This document shows, one piece after another, positions 35,256 through 44,056 of a DNA stretch of 64,000 bases; position 1 is the stretch's first letter; each line of letters begins with the position of its first letter. The position numbers and the translations under genes are program-made. Below the pieces are notes generated by a model that saw only the letters and a list, made by a program, of their open reading frames with translations, ran no database searches and had not been told where the DNA came from. Location of the stretch: NCBI GenBank assembly GCA_963674835.2, contig CAXXKC010000003.1:1240001-1304000 (forward strand), read 5' to 3'. This DNA comes from G963674835 sp963674835. GTDB lineage: Bacteria; Planctomycetota; Planctomycetia; Pirellulales; Thermoguttaceae.

Positions 35256-35681
35256 CTACACCCGAACCGGTCGTCGCCGAGTCTCACGCTGTCTCTGGTG
35301 ATACTTCCGCACACCCTCCCGCCATTCCTCGCAGCCGCCGTAGATTTCGATGGGGACGAGGGTGAGATACTTTGCTGGGCAACTGTAGAAGAATGGGTGC
35401 ATCTGCTCCTCCATGCCCTTGCTCCCCCACCCATAGTCCCGTTGGTATCGGAGAAGGTCGCATGTGACCCAACGTTCTGGTGGCTTCACTGCCTCGCCGT
35501 TCCTGGTGAACGTCCGCTCCCAAACTGCCCACAACACGCCGGAGTAGATGTTGCCTCGGTAGCAGTGGGCAATGCAGGTCGTGGTGACAGTCGTGTCGTT
35601 CGGTCCGCTCGCTGTCCAGTTCCTTGTCTGCTCCGCGATCAGTTCCTTCCGCGTGCTACCTCGCGTGAACAACCAGCCCAT
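35256..35681 (-). CDS. DUF6927-like mobile-element protein
   Basis: 141 aa, MGWLFTRGSTRKELIAEQTR. The opening 'MGWLFT.G.TR..LI..' and the 'CDLLRYQRDYGWGSKGMEE...PFFYSCPAKYLTLVP' block are conserved in small proteins carried by phages and integrative elements. I do not know a function. Flanked on both sides by GGAGACC-type junctions. Confidence 0.7.
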   Translation of the reverse strand: MGWLFTRGSTRKELIAEQTRNWTASGPNDTTVTTTCIAHCYRGNIYSGVLWAVWERTFTRNGEAVKPPERWVTCDLLRYQRDYGWGSKGMEEQMHPFFYSCPAKYLTLVPIEIYGGCEEWREGVRKYHQRQRETRRRPVRV

Positions 35682-35747
35682 GTATTTCTCCTTTGTGTTT
35701 GGGGGGCGATGGTCTCTCAGGTCTCCCGATGAGACGGCAGGGTGAAA

Positions 35748-36041
35748 TCAGTACTGTTCTGGGAGCAAAATCGTTGTCGCGGATCGGTTGCCGTCGTCGT
35801 CAGTGGCTTCCGTGATGATCCACAACTTCGTCCCGCGAAGCGTCTTGTATGCCGACAGGATTCGGCTACCCGTGATCACGGATTTGTCGTTAAGATCGCG
35901 GTCCTCGGCGTCAAGACAACCCCAGTCCCCGACGAGGTGCCTGGACAGGAAGTCCATCGGACTCTGACCGGCATCGTTGATAGCCTTCAAGGCTGCTGGG
36001 GTTCCGACGACTTGCCCGAGGCTGAACTTCGGTTTCGGCAT
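35748..36041 (-). CDS. Conserved plasmid/ICE hypothetical protein
   Basis: 97 aa. The 'GDWGCLDAEDRDLND..V..GSRILSAYKT..GTKLWIITEA.....TTILLPEQY' pattern is recognisable in many small plasmid-related proteins. No catalytic motif. Ribosome site AGGAGACAAGCC before the ATG. Confidence 0.7.
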   Translation of the reverse strand: MPKPKFSLGQVVGTPAALKAINDAGQSPMDFLSRHLVGDWGCLDAEDRDLNDKSVITGSRILSAYKTLRGTKLWIITEATDDDGNRSATTILLPEQY

Positions 36042-36093
36042 GGCTTGTCTCCTTTGGAATGGTTGAAATTACCATGCCGTCCTGTTGGGTCTC

Positions 36094-37014
36094 CTACTCA
36101 CCAAGTTCGCCTTTGTGCCGAGACAGGGCGCGGTAGAAGCTCGCCCTCGATTTGCCCGTCTTGTTGCACCAGAACTCTTGTTGGGCTTTCACGGCGTCGG
36201 GGAACATCCGCAGGGCTTCTCGGAGCAGTTTGGAATCTTGGAGATGGGTGTCGAGTCGTTGGGTGATTACCGGCTTTCGTCCCAGGGTCTGGAGTTGGCT
36301 CTTGACCAGTTCGCGCCAGTCCAAACCTTCCTGGCGGGCGTATACGAACTTGCGGAGGGACGGACCAAGCAACCGCATGCTGATGCTCACCGATGAAGCA
36401 TTGTCCGCAATGAAGTCGATGACGGCGTTGCACTCGTCCACAGAAACGTTTCGGAAGCCGTTGGCAGACACCGACCTCATCAGGTCAATTACTTCTTCGT
36501 TCGTCGCGCTCAGCTCGAAGATGTCGCACCTCGACAGCATCGCACCGAATGCGTCGTTCTTTCGAGGGATGCAGTTGGCGGCGAAGATGAATCTACTCGT
36601 GGTCTCGAAGCGGGACGGCAGGTCGCGGGGAAGTTGGGATGATCCGTAGGTCACGATGCGGGGCGACCCCCAGAGCGCGCTTCTGAGTAAACCGAGGTGC
36701 GCGGTACTGGCGAACATCGAATCCACATCATCGAAAACAACCACCGCATCGTTGCTATACTGGTAGAGCATTGAATAGAGCGCGAGCGGCGTGACGTGGC
36801 TGTTGACGAGTATCGGCTCGGTCTCCTCCTCTTCAAGTGTGTGTAGAATTGTCCTGGTTTTGCCGAGTCCTCCCTGCGATCCGAACACGAACAGGGCGTG
36901 GGACATCCTTCTCGCCACCATGCGGACATGGTGGGCGAGGAGTTGTTGGCGTCGTTCCAAAGCGGACAGAATCTCGCCTTCGGTTTCCTGGAATGCAGAA
37001 TCGTGGTCGTCCAT
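36094..37014 (-). CDS. AAA-type ATPase of mobile-element origin
   Basis: 306 aa. Walker A GSQGGLGKT at about residues 46-54, Walker B VVVFDDVD at about 91-98, a sensor-like FIFAANCIPR, and a C-terminal HTH-like KTGKSRASFYRALSRHK. Similar ATPases in integrative elements are thought to serve replication or partition. It is the first large gene between ArdC and the small hypotheticals; the partner is unknown. Confidence 0.7.
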   Translation of the reverse strand: MDDHDSAFQETEGEILSALERRQQLLAHHVRMVARRMSHALFVFGSQGGLGKTRTILHTLEEEETEPILVNSHVTPLALYSMLYQYSNDAVVVFDDVDSMFASTAHLGLLRSALWGSPRIVTYGSSQLPRDLPSRFETTSRFIFAANCIPRKNDAFGAMLSRCDIFELSATNEEVIDLMRSVSANGFRNVSVDECNAVIDFIADNASSVSISMRLLGPSLRKFVYARQEGLDWRELVKSQLQTLGRKPVITQRLDTHLQDSKLLREALRMFPDAVKAQQEFWCNKTGKSRASFYRALSRHKGELGE

Positions 37015-37100
37015 TTCGTTGCTCCTGAGTCCTGCGTTCGTCCTGCGTTTCTTTCAGGTCTCCCATAGGGCAACCAGCCATCGCCCCGTTCCACCACGGA

Positions 37101-37700
37101 TCACACCTCGACACTCTGGCGATACCCCAACTCCTCAAACGCCCGTCGAAGTTGCTCCTCATCGGGATATCCACCTTGATCGTCGCGGTTCTCAACGGCG
37201 GAAGGATCGTGGTCGGAGAGCCAGCGATAGACCTCGGTCTCCCATTCCTTCGGCAGTTCGTAGTCGTTCTTCAATCGCCACGCGGCGTCGGTGAGGTTTT
37301 CAAGGGTGGCTTCGAGTTCCCTTTCGCTGTAGTCCTCTTCATCCAGGACCGGATAGTCGGCGAGCCGGACGGCGAGTTCGTGATACGCTCGGAATGCTGG
37401 GGTGATTTCGCCGTTCCGAAAGACACGGATCGCGTAGCCGTCGATCCAGCCGACAGCCCAGTGGGAATGATGCTCGGCATGGACATCATCGCCGTCGAGG
37501 AATGGCTCAAGCGTCTTGTCGATCACGGAGGCGTTGCTTTGGTCGAGCAGGGTGGAGTCACGATGGTGCGTGTAGATGATTGTCCAGTTCTCTGGATCAT
37601 CGAGGTCTCTCACTCGGTCCCACCAGAAGCAGTGGAACTTCTGCCAGTTGCCAGATGCTTCTTTCGCCGCCTCTTCCAGAGATAGTTCGCCCAGGTCCAT
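37101..37700 (-). CDS. Hypothetical mobile-element protein
   Basis: 199 aa from the ATG at 37700 (MDLGELSLEEAAKEASGNWQ; no clear SD but CGAGGAACC precedes). Acidic and Trp/Tyr-rich: HCFWWDRVRD, HHSHWAVGWIDGYAIRVF. No recognised domain, though 'HWAVGWIDGYAIRVFRNGEITPAFRAYHEL' style proteins occur in the same small-gene clusters of integrative elements. Function unknown. Confidence 0.6.
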   Translation of the reverse strand: MDLGELSLEEAAKEASGNWQKFHCFWWDRVRDLDDPENWTIIYTHHRDSTLLDQSNASVIDKTLEPFLDGDDVHAEHHSHWAVGWIDGYAIRVFRNGEITPAFRAYHELAVRLADYPVLDEEDYSERELEATLENLTDAAWRLKNDYELPKEWETEVYRWLSDHDPSAVENRDDQGGYPDEEQLRRAFEELGYRQSVEV

Positions 37701-37766
37701 GATTGGTTCCTCGGGGGTGATGGTGTCGATGCCGACATTTCTGGTCTCCACCAAGAAACCAAAGCG

Positions 37767-37797
37767 GGGCGGCGATTCCATTCGCCACCCCGCCACC
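37767..37797 (-). terminator. GC hairpin after ardC
   Basis: GCGGGGTGGCGA / TCGCCGCCCCGC with a 6-nt loop and one G-T pair, followed by TTTGGTTTC on the minus strand. It lies directly after the antirestriction stop. Confidence 0.6.
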
Positions 37798-37807
37798 CCC
37801 GAACCGC

Positions 37808-38734
37808 TCACTCGACGATGGCTGGCTCGCTCTCTTCGGCTTCCGTTTGGCTGAACGAGAGGATGAAATCCGCCACACGATTTGCCCGTGACGCGGCGGA
37901 GAAGATGAACTTGGGGTCGTTCTCCATCGCTTTGAGCCAGTTGTCGAGATACGCGAGATGATTATCGAGGGTCTCGCTCGCGGGGAGTCCCATTTCCGAA
38001 GTGAGATAACAGCCACTGATCTCGGCAACCAATTCGCCAAAGGCGTATTTGTCACCTTCGTTTGCGTCACGCCCCAAGCGCGATGGATGCTCCGCCCAGT
38101 GACTGACTTCGTGGAACATGGTCTCGTAGAAATCGAAACCACTGAACTGGTGCCGAAACGGCATCTGGATGTAGTCGCCACGAGGGTCGTAGTAGGGCTG
38201 ATTTCCTCCGTAGCGAACGTCGGCTTCGGTCGCGGCGATGACCTGATCTGCGTGTTCGCACCGTTGTTCGAGTTCGCCAGAGGAGAGCACGGCATTTCCA
38301 GGGCGAAGATGATCGAAAGGACCCTCGACTTGGTCCAGATTGAAAACGTGGTAGGTTCGCAAGATCGGGAAGGTCTCCTCGACCTCGTTCCCATGTCGGT
38401 CAATGACGGTCTTCGTGATCGGAGCGAAGAAGATGATGGTTGTGCCCCACGTGCCTTGAGGGACGTTCTCCGGTCTCCGCTTGACGAACCCGCCCATTTC
38501 CTTCCATTGCTGGTACGTCGCCCACCATTTCGATTGGAACTGGTGCCTCGTGCAGGCAACTCTTAGAAGTAGAGGATTGATTCCCCTGTACCTCCGGCGA
38601 CTCACGATATTGCACGGCGCGCCGCAGTTCGGATCGTTGGTCCAGGGCTGCCTCCACGGCGGAAGGTTGCCCGACTTGAGTGCCTCGATGATGGTACTGG
38701 TGATGGACTCGCGGATTTGATTCTGGCTTGGCAT
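37808..38734 (-). CDS. ArdC-like antirestriction protein
   Basis: 308 aa from the ATG at 38734 (MPSQNQIRESITSTIIEALK; AAGGAGGAACGACTC upstream). The N-terminal ssDNA-binding domain is recognisable as 'PPWRQPWT...P.N..SRRRYRGINPLLL'. The C-terminal zincin metallopeptidase domain has HEVSHW (HExxH) and a downstream ELVAEISG acid. ArdC proteins protect incoming plasmid DNA against host restriction. Preceded by the GGAGACCTGAAAG junction motif. Confidence 0.88.
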   Translation of the reverse strand: MPSQNQIRESITSTIIEALKSGNLPPWRQPWTNDPNCGAPCNIVSRRRYRGINPLLLRVACTRHQFQSKWWATYQQWKEMGGFVKRRPENVPQGTWGTTIIFFAPITKTVIDRHGNEVEETFPILRTYHVFNLDQVEGPFDHLRPGNAVLSSGELEQRCEHADQVIAATEADVRYGGNQPYYDPRGDYIQMPFRHQFSGFDFYETMFHEVSHWAEHPSRLGRDANEGDKYAFGELVAEISGCYLTSEMGLPASETLDNHLAYLDNWLKAMENDPKFIFSAASRANRVADFILSFSQTEAEESEPAIVE

Positions 38735-39122
38735 GAGTCGTTCCTCCTTTGTTCGGGGGTGTTCAGAACGACTTGCTTTCAGGTCTCCTGCGGACGGAGG
38801 CGGGCGTTGTGTTGAGACCGCGTGGGATTGAGACAGGGGAAGGCGGCAAGGTCGTGGTCCGCCGATTGATCGCCCGCGGCAAGGTCTCAAAAAGCAGCCG
38901 AGACCGAGGCAAATGAAACGGGAGAAATCGCCAGAAGTGGCGGAGCAAGAAGGGGTTATGGCGAGAAGGGTCTCGGTCTCACCAGAAATCGGAAACGCGG
39001 GCGTGCCGGGGTGGCGGGGCGGATCACGTCGGGATGGAAGTGAGACGGGGGCGGAGATTAGCCCATCGGATCGTCCACTCGCCGCATGCGCTCTCGGACC
39101 GGTACGCCCAAGCCGTACACGC
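38735..39122. other. Spacer rich in GGTCTC
   Basis: About 390 nt without a credible gene; it holds four GGTCTC hexamers and two in the opposite orientation. Confidence 0.4.
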
Positions 39123-40109
39123 TCACACGGTTGGATTTGCCGAGTAACTGAGGCAAGTGCCGTAGTCCTCGGGTTCCCAGCAACTTCGAGTCTGGTCGGC
39201 GACCTGTAGGTTGCTCAACGCCCCCAACCTCACCCGTTTCGGACATATCAGCAGTTCCGTCTTCTTGCGGGACAGACGCTCGCCGGTGTCTTTGTCCTTG
39301 ATCGCCGTGATGCTGTAATTCACGTCCAGCGACTCGACGTGAGCCCATTGGTATAGCTGCCGGACTTCGTAGCAATCATCATACGACAAAACCCAGGCGT
39401 GCTCCGTCTTCCGCAAAGCGCCCGCCAAGCGTTCGTGGTCCTCGGGTGTAAACCCATGCTGATAGAGGTCGTTACCCTTGACGTAGTAAGGCGGGTCAAC
39501 GTACAGCAGACAGCGACATTCCGTATCCTCGATCACGTCGGCGAAGTCAAGGTTGGTGCAGCAGTTGCCGCGGACTTCGATGGCCGCAAACAGGTCGTGG
39601 AGCTTGTCCACCTTCTTGCAGATGTAGTCGGACGACCAGCGGCAGTCGATCTTGTACCGCGACTTCTGGCCCACACCGCCCAGTGGACCGCCCGATTTGG
39701 TTCCAAGACCGGAGTACGAGATTTGGTGGATGGCGAGTTTCTTGAAGCCGAGGTCAACGATCCTGCTGGGTTCGGCGGGCATCGCGGAGACAGTCGTCAG
39801 TTCATGCCGCAGCTCGTAGAAAGCCTCGACAGTGGGCGTGAAGCTGCAAACGCGCTCCTTGAACTCGTCATGGTGTCGGATCACCGCCGTCCAGAGACAG
39901 GCGATTCCCACATCCTTGTCGTTGATCCAAAGCCTCGTTATGTCCGCGTTATCCGATAGGATTTTCAGTCCGATGCTGCCACCCCCGAAGAATGGCTCCC
40001 GGTACTCAAGCCCTTCATGTTCTGTCTGTTCTGCCAGACGTTCGGCAATCTGGTCGCGGAGTTTGGACTTTCCTCCTGGATACCTCACGAAACTCAATGC
40101 TCCACCCAC
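39123..40109 (-). CDS. Dam-type adenine-N6 DNA methyltransferase (D12 class)
   Basis: 328 aa, GTG start at 40109 with AAGGAGGAACA upstream. Opening RYPGGKSKL, SAM-binding FFGGGSIGLKIL and catalytic YVDPPYYVKG, in the alpha order (motif I before IV). Mobile elements use such orphan methylases to evade restriction. No restriction endonuclease gene is adjacent. Target sequence unknown (not necessarily GATC). Confidence 0.9.
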   Translation of the reverse strand: MGGALSFVRYPGGKSKLRDQIAERLAEQTEHEGLEYREPFFGGGSIGLKILSDNADITRLWINDKDVGIACLWTAVIRHHDEFKERVCSFTPTVEAFYELRHELTTVSAMPAEPSRIVDLGFKKLAIHQISYSGLGTKSGGPLGGVGQKSRYKIDCRWSSDYICKKVDKLHDLFAAIEVRGNCCTNLDFADVIEDTECRCLLYVDPPYYVKGNDLYQHGFTPEDHERLAGALRKTEHAWVLSYDDCYEVRQLYQWAHVESLDVNYSITAIKDKDTGERLSRKKTELLICPKRVRLGALSNLQVADQTRSCWEPEDYGTCLSYSANPTV

Positions 40110-41791
40110 TGTTCCTCCTTAGCCAAGTCTGAGCTAAAGGAGTAACTTCAGGTGAAAAACGTGAGGATGAGCCGCGATTTTTCATGAGAATGTTCAATAT
40201 CGCTTCATGGGGGCAATAAGGAATGAGAAGGTGGGATTCCGGCACCGCTGCTCCAGTTCGGCGTTGAGTTCTTCCAGACTGGCGGTCTCGGGAATCCCTT
40301 CACGAAGGAAGAGACTATCTTCAAGGCCAAGCCTGCCAGAAATGTGGTCAAGATGATGCCGTTGAAGGGCTTGAAGGATATGGTCTGACAGACGACGGCG
40401 GCCAGTCGCCACGGAAGCCGTGTTGCGAATCATGGCCGCCGCACGGCCTGACACCATGCCCTCAACTGTCCAGACCGGGGTTCTCAGGGAGTATTTGATG
40501 CCCAAGGCCCAAGTGCCGAGCGGATTGCCCCAAGAAGCCCTGATGCCACTCGGGTTATGGTAATCCGGCACAGCAGGTATAGGATTCAAATGTAACCGCC
40601 CTGAATAGCCCCATTGCTCGGGTCTTTCCCCCCGCCGTTGAGCCGTTTGGCTGCGGCACATGCACCAAAGGGGATACCCGTGAGCTTCTCAGTTGGGCTC
40701 TATCGTGATTTCATCCGGAAGGGCGGAATAACCTTCAGCACTCTGCCTGCCACGCAGTCTGCCGATTACGTTTCGAAGCCGGATGGCATTCTCAGCGGGG
40801 ATGAGGTGGAACACGTATCGTGGCAGCTACGCCGAACGCCGGTGATTTGTCAGGGAGCAGTCGGCAAATACGTGTGGCGGCCAGAGGAAGCGTAAGAGCG
40901 TCTAGCGAAGCCTGTCACTGACGACGAAGGGCCGTCCCATTGCCTCTTTCACCTGCAGTACAGTTCTCAGATGTCTTGCTTGACCCTGGAGCAAGTGCTG
41001 GCAACTATCCCTGAGGCGGAATTGATTTCCGGCACGGCATAAGGAGAATCACATGTTGAACTGGATCTTAAACCCCTACTGCTTCATTCTGGTTCTTTGC
41101 GAAGACGCTTGGCGAGGAACGAGGAAACTCGTGAGAAACTGGACGCATTCTCACAGTTAATGAATGCCTGTTGCCGTGGCCAAGGACGCATGGGCAGAAC
41201 TTCCAGAGGAGGCGGAAGACGCCTTCACCTCAATGCCTGGAAATCAATGAAATCCACGGCATCACAATGGTTTCCTTGGGGGTAAAGGAAATGCTAGGAA
41301 TCGTTCTACAACACGCCACAACCGACCGGACTGGAGCCCAAAAATGCTTAAACCAACCACCATTCGCCGGGATTTTCTTCGGGATCGTCAGAGCAGGATG
41401 TCCGCCGACGTGCTGAATGATCCAGAGCAACCTTTCGGTGCTGTAATCGACTTCTCCATTTGCCAAGGCAGACGGCGAGGTGTGCAGGAGTCCGAGATTC
41501 ATCACGACCGGCCCCTATTGACGGGCGATGTGCAAGAGTTGGAGTCGCAACCATACGTCGATGAGTGTCTCCCCTCGAACCACCCGCAGAGCACCAAGCG
41601 GTCACGGCAGGCGATGCGCGTTGCGACCCGAATGAGCATGGAGCATCATGGCTGGAAGAAGACCGGCAAGAGAAGTTCTCTCTGGGTGTTCGAGCACCGG
41701 TCGCCCCACCGGAGAGATCGTCTCGAAGGCCGAAATCATCGCCTCGAAAGCAACTGACCTGTCGGGGAGTTCTGAAGGAACGCTGAGACAA
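40110..41791. other. Decayed, gene-poor region
   Basis: About 1.7 kb with only short, doubtful frames. One plus frame from a GTG at 40680 (VSFSVGLYRDFIRKGG... ending KYVWRPEEA) and a 23-codon one ending LTLEQVLATIPEAELISG look like gene remnants. A 154-codon minus frame over 40194-40661 is dominated by loop-forming residues. I could not identify any intact gene; I read it as a former coding region, broken. Confidence 0.45.
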
Positions 41792-42073
41792 ATGATGCTA
41801 GCCGAAAGTGACAAGTACGGCGCGAGGAGCATGGCGGAAGCCATGACGTGGGTTTCCGTAGTCACCTCTGTCGTCGGCGTAATGACTGTCCCAGCCCTCG
41901 TCGGCATTTGGATCGACAACCTCTTGGGGACCAAATGTCTTTTTGTGATCCTGGGGGGCATCTTTGGCTTTGTTGGGGGAATGTACTGTCTGTTGAACAT
42001 GGTCAGGGCCAAAGCTAGGGCACACCGATCACCGGAGCCGAGAAAAGTCGCCGCTACCGCGACTCTGTCGTAG
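41792..42073 (+). CDS. AtpZ/AtpI-like small membrane protein
   Basis: 93 aa (or 92 from the second Met). Two hydrophobic helices with the AtpZ/AtpI pattern 'VVTSVVGVMTVPALVGIWIDNLLGTK..FVILGGIFGFVGGMYCLL'. In ATP-synthase operons these proteins aid c-ring assembly or Mg/Ca entry. Here no ATP synthase gene is near, so it is an orphan in the second stress block. Confidence 0.75.
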   Translation: MMLAESDKYGARSMAEAMTWVSVVTSVVGVMTVPALVGIWIDNLLGTKCLFVILGGIFGFVGGMYCLLNMVRAKARAHRSPEPRKVAATATLS

Positions 42074-42100
42074 CGGCTCGATTCTGTACAAGCACAGGGG

Positions 42101-42132
42101 GCCCACCTCGACAAAGGTGGGCTTCTTCGTTT
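42101..42132 (+). terminator. Rho-independent terminator after the AtpZ/I-like gene
   Basis: GCCCACCT / AGGTGGGC stem with a 6-nt loop followed by TTCTTCGTTT on the plus strand, 28 nt past the stop. Confidence 0.75.
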
Positions 42133-42328
42133 CTCGCACGGCAGGAGCCGCTTCAGTTCCTCGTATGCCTGGGGCAAAGGCGCGAGGACCAAGACCTGTC
42201 CCAAATGCAACTTCCAATCTAATGGAAAGCAAGAGGCGGCCCCAATCCGCTTGCCTTGTCGCTCCCAGAGATTTCACTCTTCGTGGCTTTCTGGCCCGGT
42301 TTGTCGAGTTTCCATGCATCCAGAAACG

Positions 42329-42709
42329 CTATTTCGTCCTTGCTTCACGGAAATCCGGCGACCGGGCCAGGGTAAAGAGAACCACCTTCTCGCCGGTTAT
42401 GGTGCTGATGTCATGGTGCAAGGTCACGACCTTGACACCGGTGACCTTCTCGACCATCGCTTCCATGACCGGACGGGCCGTTTCAATCAGATGGGTCCGT
42501 ACTTGCTTGAGCAAGTCCCGCCCCTTTTCGGCGGGAAGCGACTTGACCAAGTGCTGCTCGGCCGCGGTCAGAACACCACGGAGGCGAACCACCAGGAGAT
42601 CGCCAAGCAGGTGGGTGTGGATGTCCGTGGGGCCCCGGCCCATGTAATCCTGCTCGAAGCGACTAACTGCTTCGCTGATGGCAGCCTCGATCTCTCCCTG
42701 GGTTCTCAT
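42329..42709 (-). CDS. DUF2294 (YbcI-like) protein, copy 3
   Basis: 126 aa, MRTQGEIEAAISEAVSRFEQ. About 86% identical to copy 2 at 32736. Same pattern: GDLLVVRLRGVLTAAE and a final VVLFTLARSP. It is transcribed away from the leader-E/histidine-kinase unit. Duplication of a 'DUF2294 divergent from leader' module is the simplest reading. Confidence 0.8.
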   Translation of the reverse strand: MRTQGEIEAAISEAVSRFEQDYMGRGPTDIHTHLLGDLLVVRLRGVLTAAEQHLVKSLPAEKGRDLLKQVRTHLIETARPVMEAMVEKVTGVKVVTLHHDISTITGEKVVLFTLARSPDFREARTK

Positions 42710-42778
42710 GGGAATTCCTCCCCGCGGCTCTCACGGGAAAAGTTTGTGATCACTCGGGGGGTGCAGGTCAAGGGCCTG

Positions 42779-42806
42779 TTGCATTCCCGATTCCTTGGCC
42801 TACAAT
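42779..42806 (+). promoter_or_regulatory. Sigma-70-like promoter for leader copy E
   Basis: TTGCAT, 16-bp spacer, TACAAT (5/6 at -10). It is closer to the leader (23 nt) than in the other copies. Confidence 0.55.
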
Positions 42807-42828
42807 GAACGTTATCGGTTGACTAGAA

Positions 42829-42923
42829 AAAGAGCAACCCGGCCCTGCCTGGGGGCTCATTGAAGAGTAAGCCGACGTGGTCGAACGCCTTCGGGTGTTC
42901 CGCCACGTCGGCTTTTTTTGTTC
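42829..42923 (+). promoter_or_regulatory. Leader/attenuator element, copy E (histidine kinase)
   Basis: Plus-strand sense: GACTAGAAAAAGAGCAACC, a CGG...CTGGGGG hairpin, then the same terminator stem GCCGACGTGG / CCACGTCGGC with TTTTTTT. It lacks the upstream GTCGGAT block of the other four. It is the only copy in the opposite orientation, and so is its downstream gene, which argues for a cis role. Confidence 0.8.
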
Positions 42924-43087
42924 TTGGTGACCCAACACGTTTGGAACCAGTCGGGAACCGCTCTCTTGGTACGGTACGAGTGTGAACGTGATGAAGGATC
43001 ATGTGCCGCTGTCTCTGCCCCCGGCAGAGCATTCCTGAGCAGGACTGAATGCCGCAGCCCCGTCCCTAGTTGATGGAGAGAGCCGCC

Positions 43088-43981
43088 ATGACCGAAGAGA
43101 GCACTCTTGTTGCCGAACCCACCGAAGTCATGCCCGCCGACAGCAAGTCGTTACGCAAAGCCCAAGAGGGACTTGCTCAACGGGTGGCAGACCATGCCGC
43201 CAGATTGGCACAAGCAAACGAGCAGTTGAGGCACGAGATCGCGGAGCGTCGGCACGCGGAAGAACTGCTAATGAAGGAACAGCGGTATCTCCGGTACTTG
43301 TTGGAGTTGCAGGATCGGGATCGACAAATGGTTTCCTACGAAATCCACGATGGTTTGATCCAGCAACTCGCCGCTGCGATGATGCAGTTTGAGATGTTCA
43401 GTCGAGTCACCGGCCCTGAAGCCAAGGAGGTCTGGAAGACGTTCGAGAGCGGGCTGGAAATGCTCAGCGAGTGTTTGCAGGAAGCACGCCGGTTGATCAA
43501 TGGCCTGCGTTCACCCGTCCTGGACGAACTTGGCGTCGTGGCCGCTATCGAGGATCTCATCGCCCAGAATAGTAATCAGGACAAACCGGAAATCAAGTTT
43601 GTCCATCACCTCGACCGTGAGCGGCTGGCACCTTCGCTGGAAAACGTCATCTTTCGGATTGTTCAGCAAAGCCTCACCAACGCCCGGCGTTACAGTCAGA
43701 GTGAGCGAGTACTCATCAGGTTGACCCAACGGAACGATTACATTCGGATTGAAGTCCACGACTGGGGGATTGGCTTCAACCCTAGAAACGTTGGCGATGG
43801 TCACTTCGGCTTGGAGGGAATTCAGGAACGTGCGAGGCTGTTCGGGGGATCAGCGACAATCAAGAGCAGCTTGGGCAAGGGAACCCGGATCGTGGTCCAA
43901 TTGCCGCTCATGGAAGACGTAGGCACTGTAATTCCCGCCGCCGAGCCCGACGAGTCGTGCCGTCAAAAGACGCTTAGTTGA
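43088..43981 (+). CDS. Sensor histidine kinase (HisKA_3/NarX-type)
   Basis: 297 aa from the ATG at 43088. An N-terminal coiled coil with no obvious sensor domain, a HisKA_3 phospho-acceptor in MVSYEIHDGLIQQLAAAMMQ (His near residue 95), and HATPase_c (IVQQSLTNARRYSQ; HDWGIGF). It has no transmembrane segment, so it is a soluble kinase. Preceded by promoter and leader E. No NarL-type response regulator is adjacent; the next gene is a hybrid kinase. Confidence 0.85.
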   Translation: MTEESTLVAEPTEVMPADSKSLRKAQEGLAQRVADHAARLAQANEQLRHEIAERRHAEELLMKEQRYLRYLLELQDRDRQMVSYEIHDGLIQQLAAAMMQFEMFSRVTGPEAKEVWKTFESGLEMLSECLQEARRLINGLRSPVLDELGVVAAIEDLIAQNSNQDKPEIKFVHHLDRERLAPSLENVIFRIVQQSLTNARRYSQSERVLIRLTQRNDYIRIEVHDWGIGFNPRNVGDGHFGLEGIQERARLFGGSATIKSSLGKGTRIVVQLPLMEDVGTVIPAAEPDESCRQKTLS

Positions 43982-44056
43982 GGAAGAAATCGTTGTCACC
44001 TCGCTACACTTCCTTTTGTGCATCGGCCATTAGATGGCTGCCGGAGGTGCAGACTC

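Noticed and set aside
33589..38981. GGTCTC as a restriction/methylation target left by an R-M system
   Set aside because: Avoidance, not one-sided enrichment, would be expected, and no cognate endonuclease is visible.
41344..41757. 138-codon plus-strand ORF before the AtpZ/I-like gene
   Set aside because: Overlaps another equally long minus frame, shows no domain, and sits in a decayed region.
18401..42923. The five terminator repeats as a MITE or transposable repeat
   Set aside because: No terminal inverted repeats or target duplications are seen. Orientation and distance to genes and promoters are too regular. Still possible in principle, so a test is listed.
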